A DNA stretch of 20,640 nt from an uncultured Clostridia bacterium (GTDB lineage Bacteria > Bacillota_A > Clostridia > Oscillospirales > Acutalibacteraceae), in contig CALAEU010000217.1 of the NCBI GenBank assembly GCA_937891215.1, forward strand, positions 1 to 20,640, written 5' to 3'. Shown piece after piece: positions 13,713 through 20,640 of the stretch (position 1 is its first letter; every line of letters starts with the position of its first letter). The translations under genes were made by a program, and so were the position numbers. Below the pieces are notes generated by a model that saw only the letters and a list, made by a program, of their open reading frames with translations, was not told where the DNA came from and did not search any database.

Positions 13713-15971
13713 TTATTTTACCGCAATTGTAATTGTATCTTTAAGTCTTATATCTTCTGAAGAAGCACCAACAAGAATTTCGAATTCACCGTCTTCTACA
13801 ACCCATTCAAAGTGTCTGTCGAGAAGTTTGAATGAATCAAAACCGAGTGTAAACTCTACTGTTTTTGTTTCGCCTGCTTCGAGTGTAATTCTCTCGAAAC
13901 CTTTGAGTTCTTTGAGTGGTGTGATAATTGAAGAAACTTTATCATTTACATAAAGTTGTACAACTTCGTCACCTTTTACCTTGCCTGTATTTTTTACATT
14001 TACACTTACTTTGTAATCGAGTTCAGTAAGTTTTTCGATTTTTAAGTTACTATAGTTAAACTGAGTGTAAGAAAGACCAAACCCGAATTCGTAACGCGGT
14101 CTTCTGCTACCCTCAAACATAACTTCAGTATTATTAGGAAGAACTGTGTAGTAGCAAGGAATTCTGTAAGAATCCTGTGGGAATGACACAGGTAATCTAC
14201 CCGCTGGATTATTCAAACCAACAAGTGTTTCTGCAATTGCTTTTGCACCTGTTTCGCCACCAAACCACGCAAGTAATATAGCATCACAAATACCACTTTC
14301 CACTTGTAAATCTACTGCTCTGCCGTTTTCTAAAACGAGTACAACCGGTTTACCTGTTTTTGCAACCGCTTCAATTAATTCGCGTTGTTTACCTGGTAAT
14401 TTCAAATCTGCTCTGTCGTGACCTTCACTGCTTGTAAATGTGTTGTCACCGCCGACAATAATAGCAATATCGGAATGTTTGGCAATTTCAACTGCTTCTT
14501 CTATACATTCTTTTTCATCTTCGTCATAAACCTCGACAAGGTGTGGCTGACCTTCCTGTGTTTCTACATGTAAATCTTTAGGAATACCACAACCATTGCA
14601 GTATTCAATTTCTACTTCGTCTCCGAGTATTTCTTTTAACTCCTGAAGTACACTTCTTAATTCATAACCATCAGGTACAGATGAATAGCCACCTAATCTC
14701 TGACGATTTGCAGATGGACCTAAAAGTGCAATTTTCTTATATTTACCTTTTTCCAATGGTAAAATGCCATTGTTTTTAATAAGCGTCATTGACTTTTTAG
14801 CCGCTTCATGAGAAGCATTCAGATGCTTTTCACATCTTATTACACTTTCGTGCATTTTCTCGTCTGTATAAGGATTTTCAAAAAGACCTAATTCAAATTT
14901 GATTTTAAGTACTCGTAAAACCGCATCATCAATTCGTTTCATAGGAATTCTGCCTGATTTTACATTTTTAATTATTGTACCTTCCCAAGTCTTTGTATCG
15001 TAATCACAACAACCCTGCATATCAAGACCTGCGTTTATTGAATCACATATTGCATCTTCATCAGTTGCGGCAGTAAAGTGACGGTTTACTAGTCTTACAA
15101 CAGAACCCCAGTCTGCTCTTACATAACCTTTCATTCCCCATTTTTCACGAAGAATATCGGTTAAATAATATTTGGAACTTAAAACAACTTCACCATCAAT
15201 AGCGTTATAGCAGGACATTACATTGTAAGCACCTGCTTTTTTAATTGCAGTTTCAAACACAGGTAAATAACTCTGTTCAATTTCGCGTCTTCCAACTCGT
15301 GCCTCGGCACAGTTAATACCATTTTCAGGAATACCGTGAACACAGTAATGCTTTGGTTCACACACAACTGCATCAGGTCTTTTAATATCACCATCCTGTT
15401 GCTCACCAGTAACAATCTGATAAGCCATTTCACAAGAAAGGTAAGTATCTTCACCAAAAGTTTCTTCAACTCTGCCCCAGCGTGGCTCTCTTGCAACATC
15501 TAAATTAGGTGCTAAAATTTCGTGCATACCTAAAGCACGGGTTTCACTGGCAATTGCTCTGCCGATTGTATTAACATTTTTTCTGTCAAAACTTGACGCT
15601 AATGCCAAAGGCACGGGAAACACAGTAGCACCTGGCCAGAGAATACCGTGTAATGCTTCGCCTGTAAACATACAAGGAATATGGAGTCTTGAGTTTTCAA
15701 CAACAAATTTCTGTAATTTATTGAAAAGCACAGGATGTGAGTAACAGTCGTGAATAAACCCTATACCCCCGTTACCTAAAGTTTCTTTTAATTTATCTTC
15801 ACATATTTCTGAATCTGTATGTACAGCACAATGATATAATTTATGTGGTTTGGTTGAAAATTCAACACCTCTTATAATATCCATCTGTGCAACCTTTTCT
15901 TCTAAGGTCATTTTAGAAAGAAGTGATTTTGCTCTTTCTTCAGGTGAAAGTGATGCGTTTTTGTAGTCCAT
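13713..15971 (-). CDS. GH3 family beta-glycosidase
   Basis: This 752-residue protein has full GH3 architecture: an (alpha/beta)8 barrel, an (alpha/beta)6 sandwich and a C-terminal fibronectin III-like domain (about 655-745, SVNVKNTGKVKGDEVVQLYV). Visible are CMFTGEALHGI (100-110), Arg-Glu-Pro-Arg-Trp-Gly-Arg (161-167), Lys207-His208, the nucleophile Asp287 in GYVRADWGS, and the likely acid/base Glu516 in SSEGHDRADLKLPG. The retaining reaction releases beta-linked glucose, xylose or a related sugar; the exact specificity cannot be read. The N-terminus is polar (MDYKNASLSPEERAK), so the enzyme is cytosolic. Its ATG has GGAG upstream and a strong promoter at 16004-16032. It is the first gene of the operon with the GH110-like enzyme and divergent from the transporter. 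Confidence 0.96.
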   Translation of the reverse strand: MDYKNASLSPEERAKSLLSKMTLEEKVAQMDIIRGVEFSTKPHKLYHCAVHTDSEICEDKLKETLGNGGIGFIHDCYSHPVLFNKLQKFVVENSRLHIPCMFTGEALHGILWPGATVFPVPLALASSFDRKNVNTIGRAIASETRALGMHEILAPNLDVAREPRWGRVEETFGEDTYLSCEMAYQIVTGEQQDGDIKRPDAVVCEPKHYCVHGIPENGINCAEARVGRREIEQSYLPVFETAIKKAGAYNVMSCYNAIDGEVVLSSKYYLTDILREKWGMKGYVRADWGSVVRLVNRHFTAATDEDAICDSINAGLDMQGCCDYDTKTWEGTIIKNVKSGRIPMKRIDDAVLRVLKIKFELGLFENPYTDEKMHESVIRCEKHLNASHEAAKKSMTLIKNNGILPLEKGKYKKIALLGPSANRQRLGGYSSVPDGYELRSVLQELKEILGDEVEIEYCNGCGIPKDLHVETQEGQPHLVEVYDEDEKECIEEAVEIAKHSDIAIIVGGDNTFTSSEGHDRADLKLPGKQRELIEAVAKTGKPVVLVLENGRAVDLQVESGICDAILLAWFGGETGAKAIAETLVGLNNPAGRLPVSFPQDSYRIPCYYTVLPNNTEVMFEGSRRPRYEFGFGLSYTQFNYSNLKIEKLTELDYKVSVNVKNTGKVKGDEVVQLYVNDKVSSIITPLKELKGFERITLEAGETKTVEFTLGFDSFKLLDRHFEWVVEDGEFEILVGASSEDIRLKDTITIAVK

Positions 15972-16003
15972 AAATTACTCCGTAAATATAATTTTATGTA
16001 AAA

Positions 16004-16032
16004 ATTATATCATTTAATATTCTGCAAGTCAA
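16004..16032 (-). promoter_or_regulatory. promoter of the GH3/GH110-like operon
   Basis: On the minus strand TTGACT (16032-16027) is followed after 17 bases by a perfect TATAAT (16009-16004). It is one of the best consensus matches in the window and lies back to back with the transporter promoter. A TGCAA motif at 16023-16027 and again at 16044-16048, 21 bases apart, overlaps or abuts both -35 elements and could be an operator. Confidence 0.75.
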
Positions 16033-16042
16033 ATAAATATAA

Positions 16043-16071
16043 TTGCAAATTTCTGATATATGTGCTATAAT
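16043..16071 (+). promoter_or_regulatory. promoter of the MFS/GH39-like operon
   Basis: TTGCAA (16043-16048) is followed after 17 bases by a perfect TATAAT (16066-16071). The -35 is 10 bases from the -35 of the divergent GH3 promoter, so one regulator could control both arms. Confidence 0.72.
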
Positions 16072-16108
16072 TTTTACATTAAAATTTCACTTGTTTGGGA
16101 GTGGTTTA

Positions 16109-17563
16109 ATGACAAAAACACTTACCCCCGAAAAATTAAAAAAACAAGCAACAAAACGCGAAAAAGAAATTAACAAATGGGAAAAGGAAAAACAGAGACC
16201 TAAAAAGAGTTTTTATTTTGCCTATTTAGTTTTCATAATCACACTTATTTATGGTACAGATGAAATTGCTTCACAAATAGGTACTTTAATGAAAACTGAA
16301 ATTGCAAATGATCTTTTAAGCAATTTTGGCGAAAGCTCCGGTGGGGTTTTAGATATTCTTTCAATTCTCGTAGTACCTTTTCAGGCAATAGGTCTTTTAT
16401 ATAGACCTCTGGCTGACCGTTGGGGCAGAAAAAAATTTCTCATTATAAATACATTTGGTATGAGTTTTGCTCTTCTTGTAATCTTCTTATCAAATAATTT
16501 ATTCTTATATTTTCTCGGTGCGGCATTAGTTCAGTTTTTCATTCCTCACGATATGCATGTAGTTTATATAATGGAATCTTCTCCGTCAAAACACCGTGCA
16601 AGAGTTTACTCGTCAATTAAATTCATTGCGAATATGTCAGTTATGCTTATTCCGCTTTTAAGACGACTTTTAATGGAAAACGCATCTGAATGGAGAAATG
16701 TTTTCTTTATTCCAGCAATAATCGGTTTAATTTCATCTTTTATTGCACTTCTGACTGCAAGGGAGACAGATTCATTTATTGACTCACGGCTTCGTTATTT
16801 AAAAATGAGTGATGAAGAAAGAGAAAAAGAAAAGCACAAGAAATCTTCTGAGAATGCTCAGGGCGGTTTAATTCACGCACTTAAATTCGCTTTAAAACAC
16901 AAGCAATTAAAATGGCTTTATATTACTTCTGCAATTGCAAACTTAGGTTTTATAGGCACTATAAACTACCAACTTATACTTTCTTATGGCTATGCACAGA
17001 ACTTCGTTGATAATGGTTTATTCAGTTCATTAGGCGAAGAAGTTATGAACGCAGTAAGTGTAGGACCTGTAACAGATGCAATTTTTATGTTCCCTGTAGG
17101 TCTTGCTTTTTCACAGGTTATTATGGGATTTATCTCTGACTGGAAAGGCAGAAAACCTGCGGCAGTAGTTACCGCATTTAATTGCCTTTTAGCATTCATA
17201 GGTTTCTCCATAGGTTCGCGACTTGCTTTAGAGCCCTACATTGTAGGTTTTCTCTGCGGTGCGGCAATAGGCAGTTACTACACGACAAACGATGTTTTAA
17301 TTATGATGATTGGTGAAAGTTCACCTACAAATCTTCGTTCATCGTGTATGTCAGCACAATTTATTGTTACCGGAATAGGTGTTGCTCTCTCTTATGCTCT
17401 GAGTCTTCCATTCACTCTTACAATCGGCAACACAGTAACAGGAATTGTATCATTTGCACTTTTAGTACCGGGTTTCATTGTTGCTCTTTTTGCATTATTT
17501 AAAAAAGTAAATGAAACTAAAGGTATTGATATGGACACTGTAACAGGTGCCGAGTGGGATTAA
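16109..17563 (+). CDS. MFS transporter, probable sugar or glycoside permease
   Basis: This 484-residue inner-membrane protein shows about twelve hydrophobic segments. It has the major facilitator motif A between the first pairs of helices of each half: RPLADRWGRKK (about 99-109) and later FISDWKGRKP. The N-terminus carries an unusual Lys/Glu-rich cytosolic helix of about 30 residues before the first membrane segment (FYFAYLVFIITLIYG). The frame is open back to 16043, but that would start within the promoter; the ATG at 16109 has GGGAGTGG at the right distance. It is divergent from GH3 and 40 bases before the GH39-like gene, which suggests that it carries the glycoside these enzymes act on. 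The substrate is inference. Confidence 0.92.
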   Translation: MTKTLTPEKLKKQATKREKEINKWEKEKQRPKKSFYFAYLVFIITLIYGTDEIASQIGTLMKTEIANDLLSNFGESSGGVLDILSILVVPFQAIGLLYRPLADRWGRKKFLIINTFGMSFALLVIFLSNNLFLYFLGAALVQFFIPHDMHVVYIMESSPSKHRARVYSSIKFIANMSVMLIPLLRRLLMENASEWRNVFFIPAIIGLISSFIALLTARETDSFIDSRLRYLKMSDEEREKEKHKKSSENAQGGLIHALKFALKHKQLKWLYITSAIANLGFIGTINYQLILSYGYAQNFVDNGLFSSLGEEVMNAVSVGPVTDAIFMFPVGLAFSQVIMGFISDWKGRKPAAVVTAFNCLLAFIGFSIGSRLALEPYIVGFLCGAAIGSYYTTNDVLIMMIGESSPTNLRSSCMSAQFIVTGIGVALSYALSLPFTLTIGNTVTGIVSFALLVPGFIVALFALFKKVNETKGIDMDTVTGAEWD

Positions 17564-17603
17564 CAAACGAAATAAAAAATAATTTATAAAAGGGGTATTT
17601 TTT

Positions 17604-19292
17604 ATGGCAACAGCAACAATTTTCGAAAAACTTTTTGCTCTTATAAGTGCTTTAATAACACTTTTAGGGTCATTCAGTTTCAACACAGAATTTGAACGCG
17701 CAGATGATGAAATTAAATTCACTATTAACGCAAACACAGTTATAAGTGAAGAATTACCAAATGTTGTTAATAATGTAAATGTATGGTCTATTGAGGGTAA
17801 TCCTTTTGTAGATACAAAAGTTAATGAAGAAAACAACATTTTTGAATTCGTAGAATATGTTCAGCTTATGCAGTGTTCAGGTGGTACAGAGGCGAGAGAT
17901 TTATTCAAAAATCCACTCGATAAGACTGTACTTGATGACTATGACTTTACCCGCCTTATTGAAAACTGTCGTGGTGTAATTAATTTAGGTGCAAAGCCTA
18001 TGCTTAAATTAGGTAGTGTCCCACTTAAATATTCAGAAAAAGCAACTACAGAACACGGTTTTGGTATTAACCCATACCCACCAGATGATTATAATGTTTA
18101 TTACAATTACATTAATGCTTTAGCAACTGCTTTAGTTAATGAATTTGGTAAAGAAGAAGTTCTCACATGGCGTTTCGGCGTTATGACAGAATTTGAAAAC
18201 GGCGACTGGTTTATTGCAAATGATGGTAAAGCAAACAGTGCATTTAAAGAATACTGCAAACTTTACGACTACACAGTACAGGCTCTTATTGATGTAATTG
18301 GTGAAGAAGTTTACGTTGGCGCTCACGCAATGTCAGTTACTGAAGGTCAGTGGGATGAAAAAGATTTTATTGAACATTGTGCAAAAGGTACTAACTACAA
18401 AACAGGCGAAAAAGGTACAAAAATCTGTTATCTTTCAGGTTCTTTCTATGACTATGCACCAGGCGAATACACAAGCGGTTACGACCTTCCCGGCACTATA
18501 AACAATTTAAGAGATGCTGCTGAAGAATTTGGACTTACAGATTTAGAGTATGGTATTGACGAAGGCAGACTTCTTGTTGGTACTGTAAGCGGTGCAAACA
18601 ATGACGAACTTCTTTCAAGAACTGTAGGTTACACTTATCAGGCATCTTATGATGCAAGACTTATTGCTCAGATGTTAAATAATGACATTGACTACTTCTC
18701 AGCATGGGGATACCTTTCAAATGGTCTTTTAGAGGGTAACCCTACTGTAAGCTATCACGTTGCAAAAAATGCTGCAAAATTTGAAGGATGTAAACTTGTA
18801 CCAACTGCAACACAACAAACAGGAAACATTGAGGGTGCAGACATTGGTGCAGTTGCCGCTATTGATGAAAACACAGGTGCTCTTCGTGTAATGGCTTATA
18901 ACTTCAAAAACTCACTTGATTATACTTCAACAATCAAAACACAATATGTTATAAATATGCCAAAATATGATGGTCAGACATTTAAAGTTAAAACTTATAT
19001 AATTGATGACGATTGCAACTATTTCGACGAATGGTGTGAAGACAGAAAAACTTACAACATTACAAATGATTGCTTCAACTGGTCTCCACAAGACCCACAG
19101 ATTGACAGCCCGACAACTCTTATGGATGAAAACGCAAGAAACATTTACTTTAATGAGCTTTATCCTGAATACACAGAAGCTTCAAAGCTTACACCAAGTG
19201 AATCTTTTGCAACAGTTGAATATGGCAAACTTATTCTTGATGTTGAATTAGCACCACACGCAGTAGTATTCTTTGAAATTTTACCACAATAA
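17604..19292 (+). CDS. GH39-like (clan GH-A) glycoside hydrolase, atypical
   Basis: This 562-residue protein has a hydrophobic N-terminal segment (about residues 10-22, FALISALITLL) that is either a signal peptide or a membrane anchor, so it is probably outside the membrane. The central part follows the GH39 layout: strand LTWRFGVMTEFENGDWF with Glu196 in the acid/base position, a helix YCKLYDYTVQALIDVIG, strand VYVGAHAM, then W-x-x-KDFIEHC. Glu320 in EYGIDEGR is a candidate nucleophile, and DYFSAWGYLSNG continues the barrel. The C-terminal 150 residues look like a beta-sandwich. The usual clan GH-A Asn-Glu is Thr195-Glu196 here. AAAGGGG precedes the ATG. It follows the transporter by 40 bases. 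The family assignment is by motif pattern only; GH39 members act on xylosides or iduronides. Confidence 0.6.
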   Translation: MATATIFEKLFALISALITLLGSFSFNTEFERADDEIKFTINANTVISEELPNVVNNVNVWSIEGNPFVDTKVNEENNIFEFVEYVQLMQCSGGTEARDLFKNPLDKTVLDDYDFTRLIENCRGVINLGAKPMLKLGSVPLKYSEKATTEHGFGINPYPPDDYNVYYNYINALATALVNEFGKEEVLTWRFGVMTEFENGDWFIANDGKANSAFKEYCKLYDYTVQALIDVIGEEVYVGAHAMSVTEGQWDEKDFIEHCAKGTNYKTGEKGTKICYLSGSFYDYAPGEYTSGYDLPGTINNLRDAAEEFGLTDLEYGIDEGRLLVGTVSGANNDELLSRTVGYTYQASYDARLIAQMLNNDIDYFSAWGYLSNGLLEGNPTVSYHVAKNAAKFEGCKLVPTATQQTGNIEGADIGAVAAIDENTGALRVMAYNFKNSLDYTSTIKTQYVINMPKYDGQTFKVKTYIIDDDCNYFDEWCEDRKTYNITNDCFNWSPQDPQIDSPTTLMDENARNIYFNELYPEYTEASKLTPSESFATVEYGKLILDVELAPHAVVFFEILPQ

Positions 19293-19293
19293 T

Positions 19294-19734
19294 ATGACAG
19301 AGTTTCAATTTGTAAAAACACATGATGATTTAGAAAAGGCTCTTTATATAAGACGAAATGTTTTTATAAATGAAATGGGTGTTCCCGAGAGTATTGAGCT
19401 TGATGAGTTCGATACTCTCGACGCTCAATGTAAACATATTTTAGTCTTATATAACAAAAAGCCTGTTGGCACTGCAAGGTGCAATTTAATATCGGATACT
19501 GAATTGAAAATCCAACGATTTTGTTTCTTGCCTGAATACAGAAAATCGGGTTATGGTAAACTACTTTTAGAATTTATTGAAAATGAATTTTCAAATAAAG
19601 GTTATAACTACTTCTTTTTAGAAGCAAAATTTTCGGTACACGAATTTTATGAAAAGTGCGGTTATAAAAAAGTCGGTTGTGTTTTCATAGAAGCAAATGT
19701 ACCCCATATAAAAATGGAAAAGAGTTTAAAATGA
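19294..19734 (+). CDS. GNAT family N-acetyltransferase (ElaA-like style)
   Basis: This 146-residue protein starts RRNVFINEMGVP (20-31) and continues with acidic ELDEFDTLDAQC, the start typical of ElaA/YjcF-like GNATs. The acetyl-CoA motif is LKIQRFCFLPEYRKSGYG (71-88), with Arg83-x-x-Gly86-x-Gly88, and FSVHEFYEKCGYKKVG (113-128) is motif B. The substrate is unknown. The ATG at 19294 is one base after the GH39-like stop (TAATATG) and lacks a Shine-Dalgarno, implying re-initiation by terminating ribosomes; a TTG at 19273 in the same frame is less likely. Its stop overlaps the copA start by 4 bases. Confidence 0.86.
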   Translation: MTEFQFVKTHDDLEKALYIRRNVFINEMGVPESIELDEFDTLDAQCKHILVLYNKKPVGTARCNLISDTELKIQRFCFLPEYRKSGYGKLLLEFIENEFSNKGYNYFFLEAKFSVHEFYEKCGYKKVGCVFIEANVPHIKMEKSLK

Positions 19735-20640
19735 CAAAAAAAGAATTCAACGTAACAGGTATGACTTGCGCGGCTTGTCAGGCAAATGTTGAAAAGACGG
19801 TAAAAAAAATCCCCGGTGTAGAAAGCGTATCTGTTAATCTTTTAAACGAAAATATGTCAGTTTCTTTTAACGAAAAAGAATTAACTGATGACAAAATAAT
19901 AAATGCAGTTATTTCTATAGGTTATGGTGCATCATTAAAGAATGAACAAACAGAGGGAAAAAGCACTATTAGAAGTAACTGGGATGAAAGAAAAAAGAAT
20001 GAAAAAGAAAAGCAGAAAGCTATGAAAACAAGGCTTTTTTCTTCTGTTCTTCTTTTAATTCCCTTAATGTATGTTGCTATGGGTGGTATGTTAGGTCTTC
20101 CTTTACCACAGTTTTTAACAGGCTCTGAAAACGCATTAGTAAATACATTGACACAGTTAATTTTAACTGTACCTGTTATGATAATAAATAAAAAATTCTT
20201 CACATCAGGTTTTAAAGCCTTAAGTCACAAAGCAGCTAATATGGACTCATTAGTTGCTATAGGCTCTTCTGCCGCGTTTATTTATGGACTTATTTCATTT
20301 TACTTTATGTGCTATGGTGCAGGTCATAATGATTTTCATTTAGTCCATAAATACTCTCATGAACTTTACTTTGAATCTGCCGCTATGATTTTAACACTTG
20401 TTACAATCGGCAAATATTTAGAAACTAAAAGCAAAGCAAAAACCTCTGATGCATTAGGTAAACTGATTGATTTAGCACCTAAAACTGCCAATGTAATAAG
20501 AAATGGTACCGAAGTCACTATCCCGGCAGAAGAAGTGAAATCAGGTGACACTTTAATAATTCGTCCCGGGGAAAGCATTCCGGTTGATGGTGTAATTATT
20601 GAAGGTGAAGGCTCCATAGACCAGTCAGCAGTTACCGGTG
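19731..20640 (+). CDS. copA: copper-translocating P1B-type ATPase CopA, N-terminal part (3' truncated by window edge)
   Basis: The frame is open from the ATG at 19731 to the window end (303 codons seen). Residues 5-68 are a heavy-metal-associated domain with GMTC13AAC16, the Cu(I)-binding CxxC. A charged Lys/Glu linker (84-100) leads to the first membrane helices, then NMDSLVAIGSSAAFIYGL (170-187) and FESAAMILTLVTIGKYLE (214-231), typical of copper pumps. The start of the actuator domain follows: GDTLIIRPGESIPVDG and DQSAVTG. The Cys-Pro-Cys membrane site and the Asp phosphorylation site lie beyond the window. It pumps Cu(I) out of the cytosol. It overlaps the GNAT gene (ATGA), so it is translated from the carbohydrate operon or from a promoter I cannot see. 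Confidence 0.96.
   Translation, partial: MTKKEFNVTGMTCAACQANVEKTVKKIPGVESVSVNLLNENMSVSFNEKELTDDKIINAVISIGYGASLKNEQTEGKSTIRSNWDERKKNEKEKQKAMKTRLFSSVLLLIPLMYVAMGGMLGLPLPQFLTGSENALVNTLTQLILTVPVMIINKKFFTSGFKALSHKAANMDSLVAIGSSAAFIYGLISFYFMCYGAGHNDFHLVHKYSHELYFESAAMILTLVTIGKYLETKSKAKTSDALGKLIDLAPKTANVIRNGTEVTIPAEEVKSGDTLIIRPGESIPVDGVIIEGEGSIDQSAVTG

Noticed and set aside
16043..16108. N-terminal extension of 22 residues on the MFS transporter.
   Set aside because: The extension begins in the -35 box and contains the -10 box of the gene's own promoter, has no Shine-Dalgarno, and the ATG at 16109 has a good one.
15972..16108. Riboswitch or attenuator in the divergent control region.
   Set aside because: Leaders are short (about 25-30 bases) and AT-rich, with no stable helix.

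Overview
The window looks like a chromosomal segment of a low-GC Gram-positive bacterium of the class Clostridia, most likely a gut Oscillospiraceae/Ruminococcaceae-type organism. The evidence is AT-rich DNA, strong purine Shine-Dalgarno sites (for example AAAGGAGG before the sigma factor), TTGaca/TATAAT promoters, short operons on both strands, and the gene content: glycoside hydrolases, GNAT acetyltransferases, an ECF sigma/anti-sigma pair and an XRE regulator. The genus is inference. I see no rRNA, tRNA, CRISPR array, phage gene or insertion sequence. No gene-free stretch exceeds about 300 bases.

Layout. (1) Bases 1-3092, plus strand: the 3' part of a GH78 alpha-L-rhamnosidase, a metallophosphoesterase and a GNAT, tightly packed and closed by a strong hairpin terminator. 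(2) Bases 3131-5422, minus strand: a four-gene operon transcribed MazG-like pyrophosphohydrolase, short S51 peptidase, second S51 peptidase, Nudix hydrolase, suggestive of metabolite clean-up. Divergent from it is an XRE regulator with a long repeat-like C-terminus (5619-6710). (3) Bases 6789-8158, minus strand: an ECF sigma factor translationally coupled to a one-TM putative anti-sigma factor. (4) Bases 8270-10829: a Gfo/Idh/MocA oxidoreductase (minus) divergent from an Eis-like acetyltransferase (plus), followed by a decayed GDSL/SGNH hydrolase tail. (5) Bases 10978-12036: a lone sugar-transfer-associated ATP-grasp gene. (6) Bases 12080-19292: a carbohydrate locus. A GH3 glycosidase and a beta-helix GH110-like galactosidase are on the minus strand; an MFS transporter and an atypical GH39-like protein are on the plus strand. 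The two arms share one control region with back-to-back promoters. (7) Bases 19294-20640: a GNAT and the N-terminal half of a CopA copper ATPase, running on from the carbohydrate operon with almost no spacing.

How the genes may work together. In region 6 the transporter could import a glycoside that the signal-less GH3 and GH110-like enzymes trim in the cytosol; the GH39-like protein has an N-terminal hydrophobic segment and may act outside. The oxidoreductase and the rhamnosidase fit the same glycan-using lifestyle. The least ordinary items are the apparently cytosolic GH110-like enzyme with a recognisable Asp triad, the GH39-like protein with a changed Asn-Glu motif, the MazG/S51/S51/Nudix operon facing an XRE regulator across a small palindrome, and a near-identical hairpin used as terminator at two distant places. 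I did not find a clearly new defence or mobile system.
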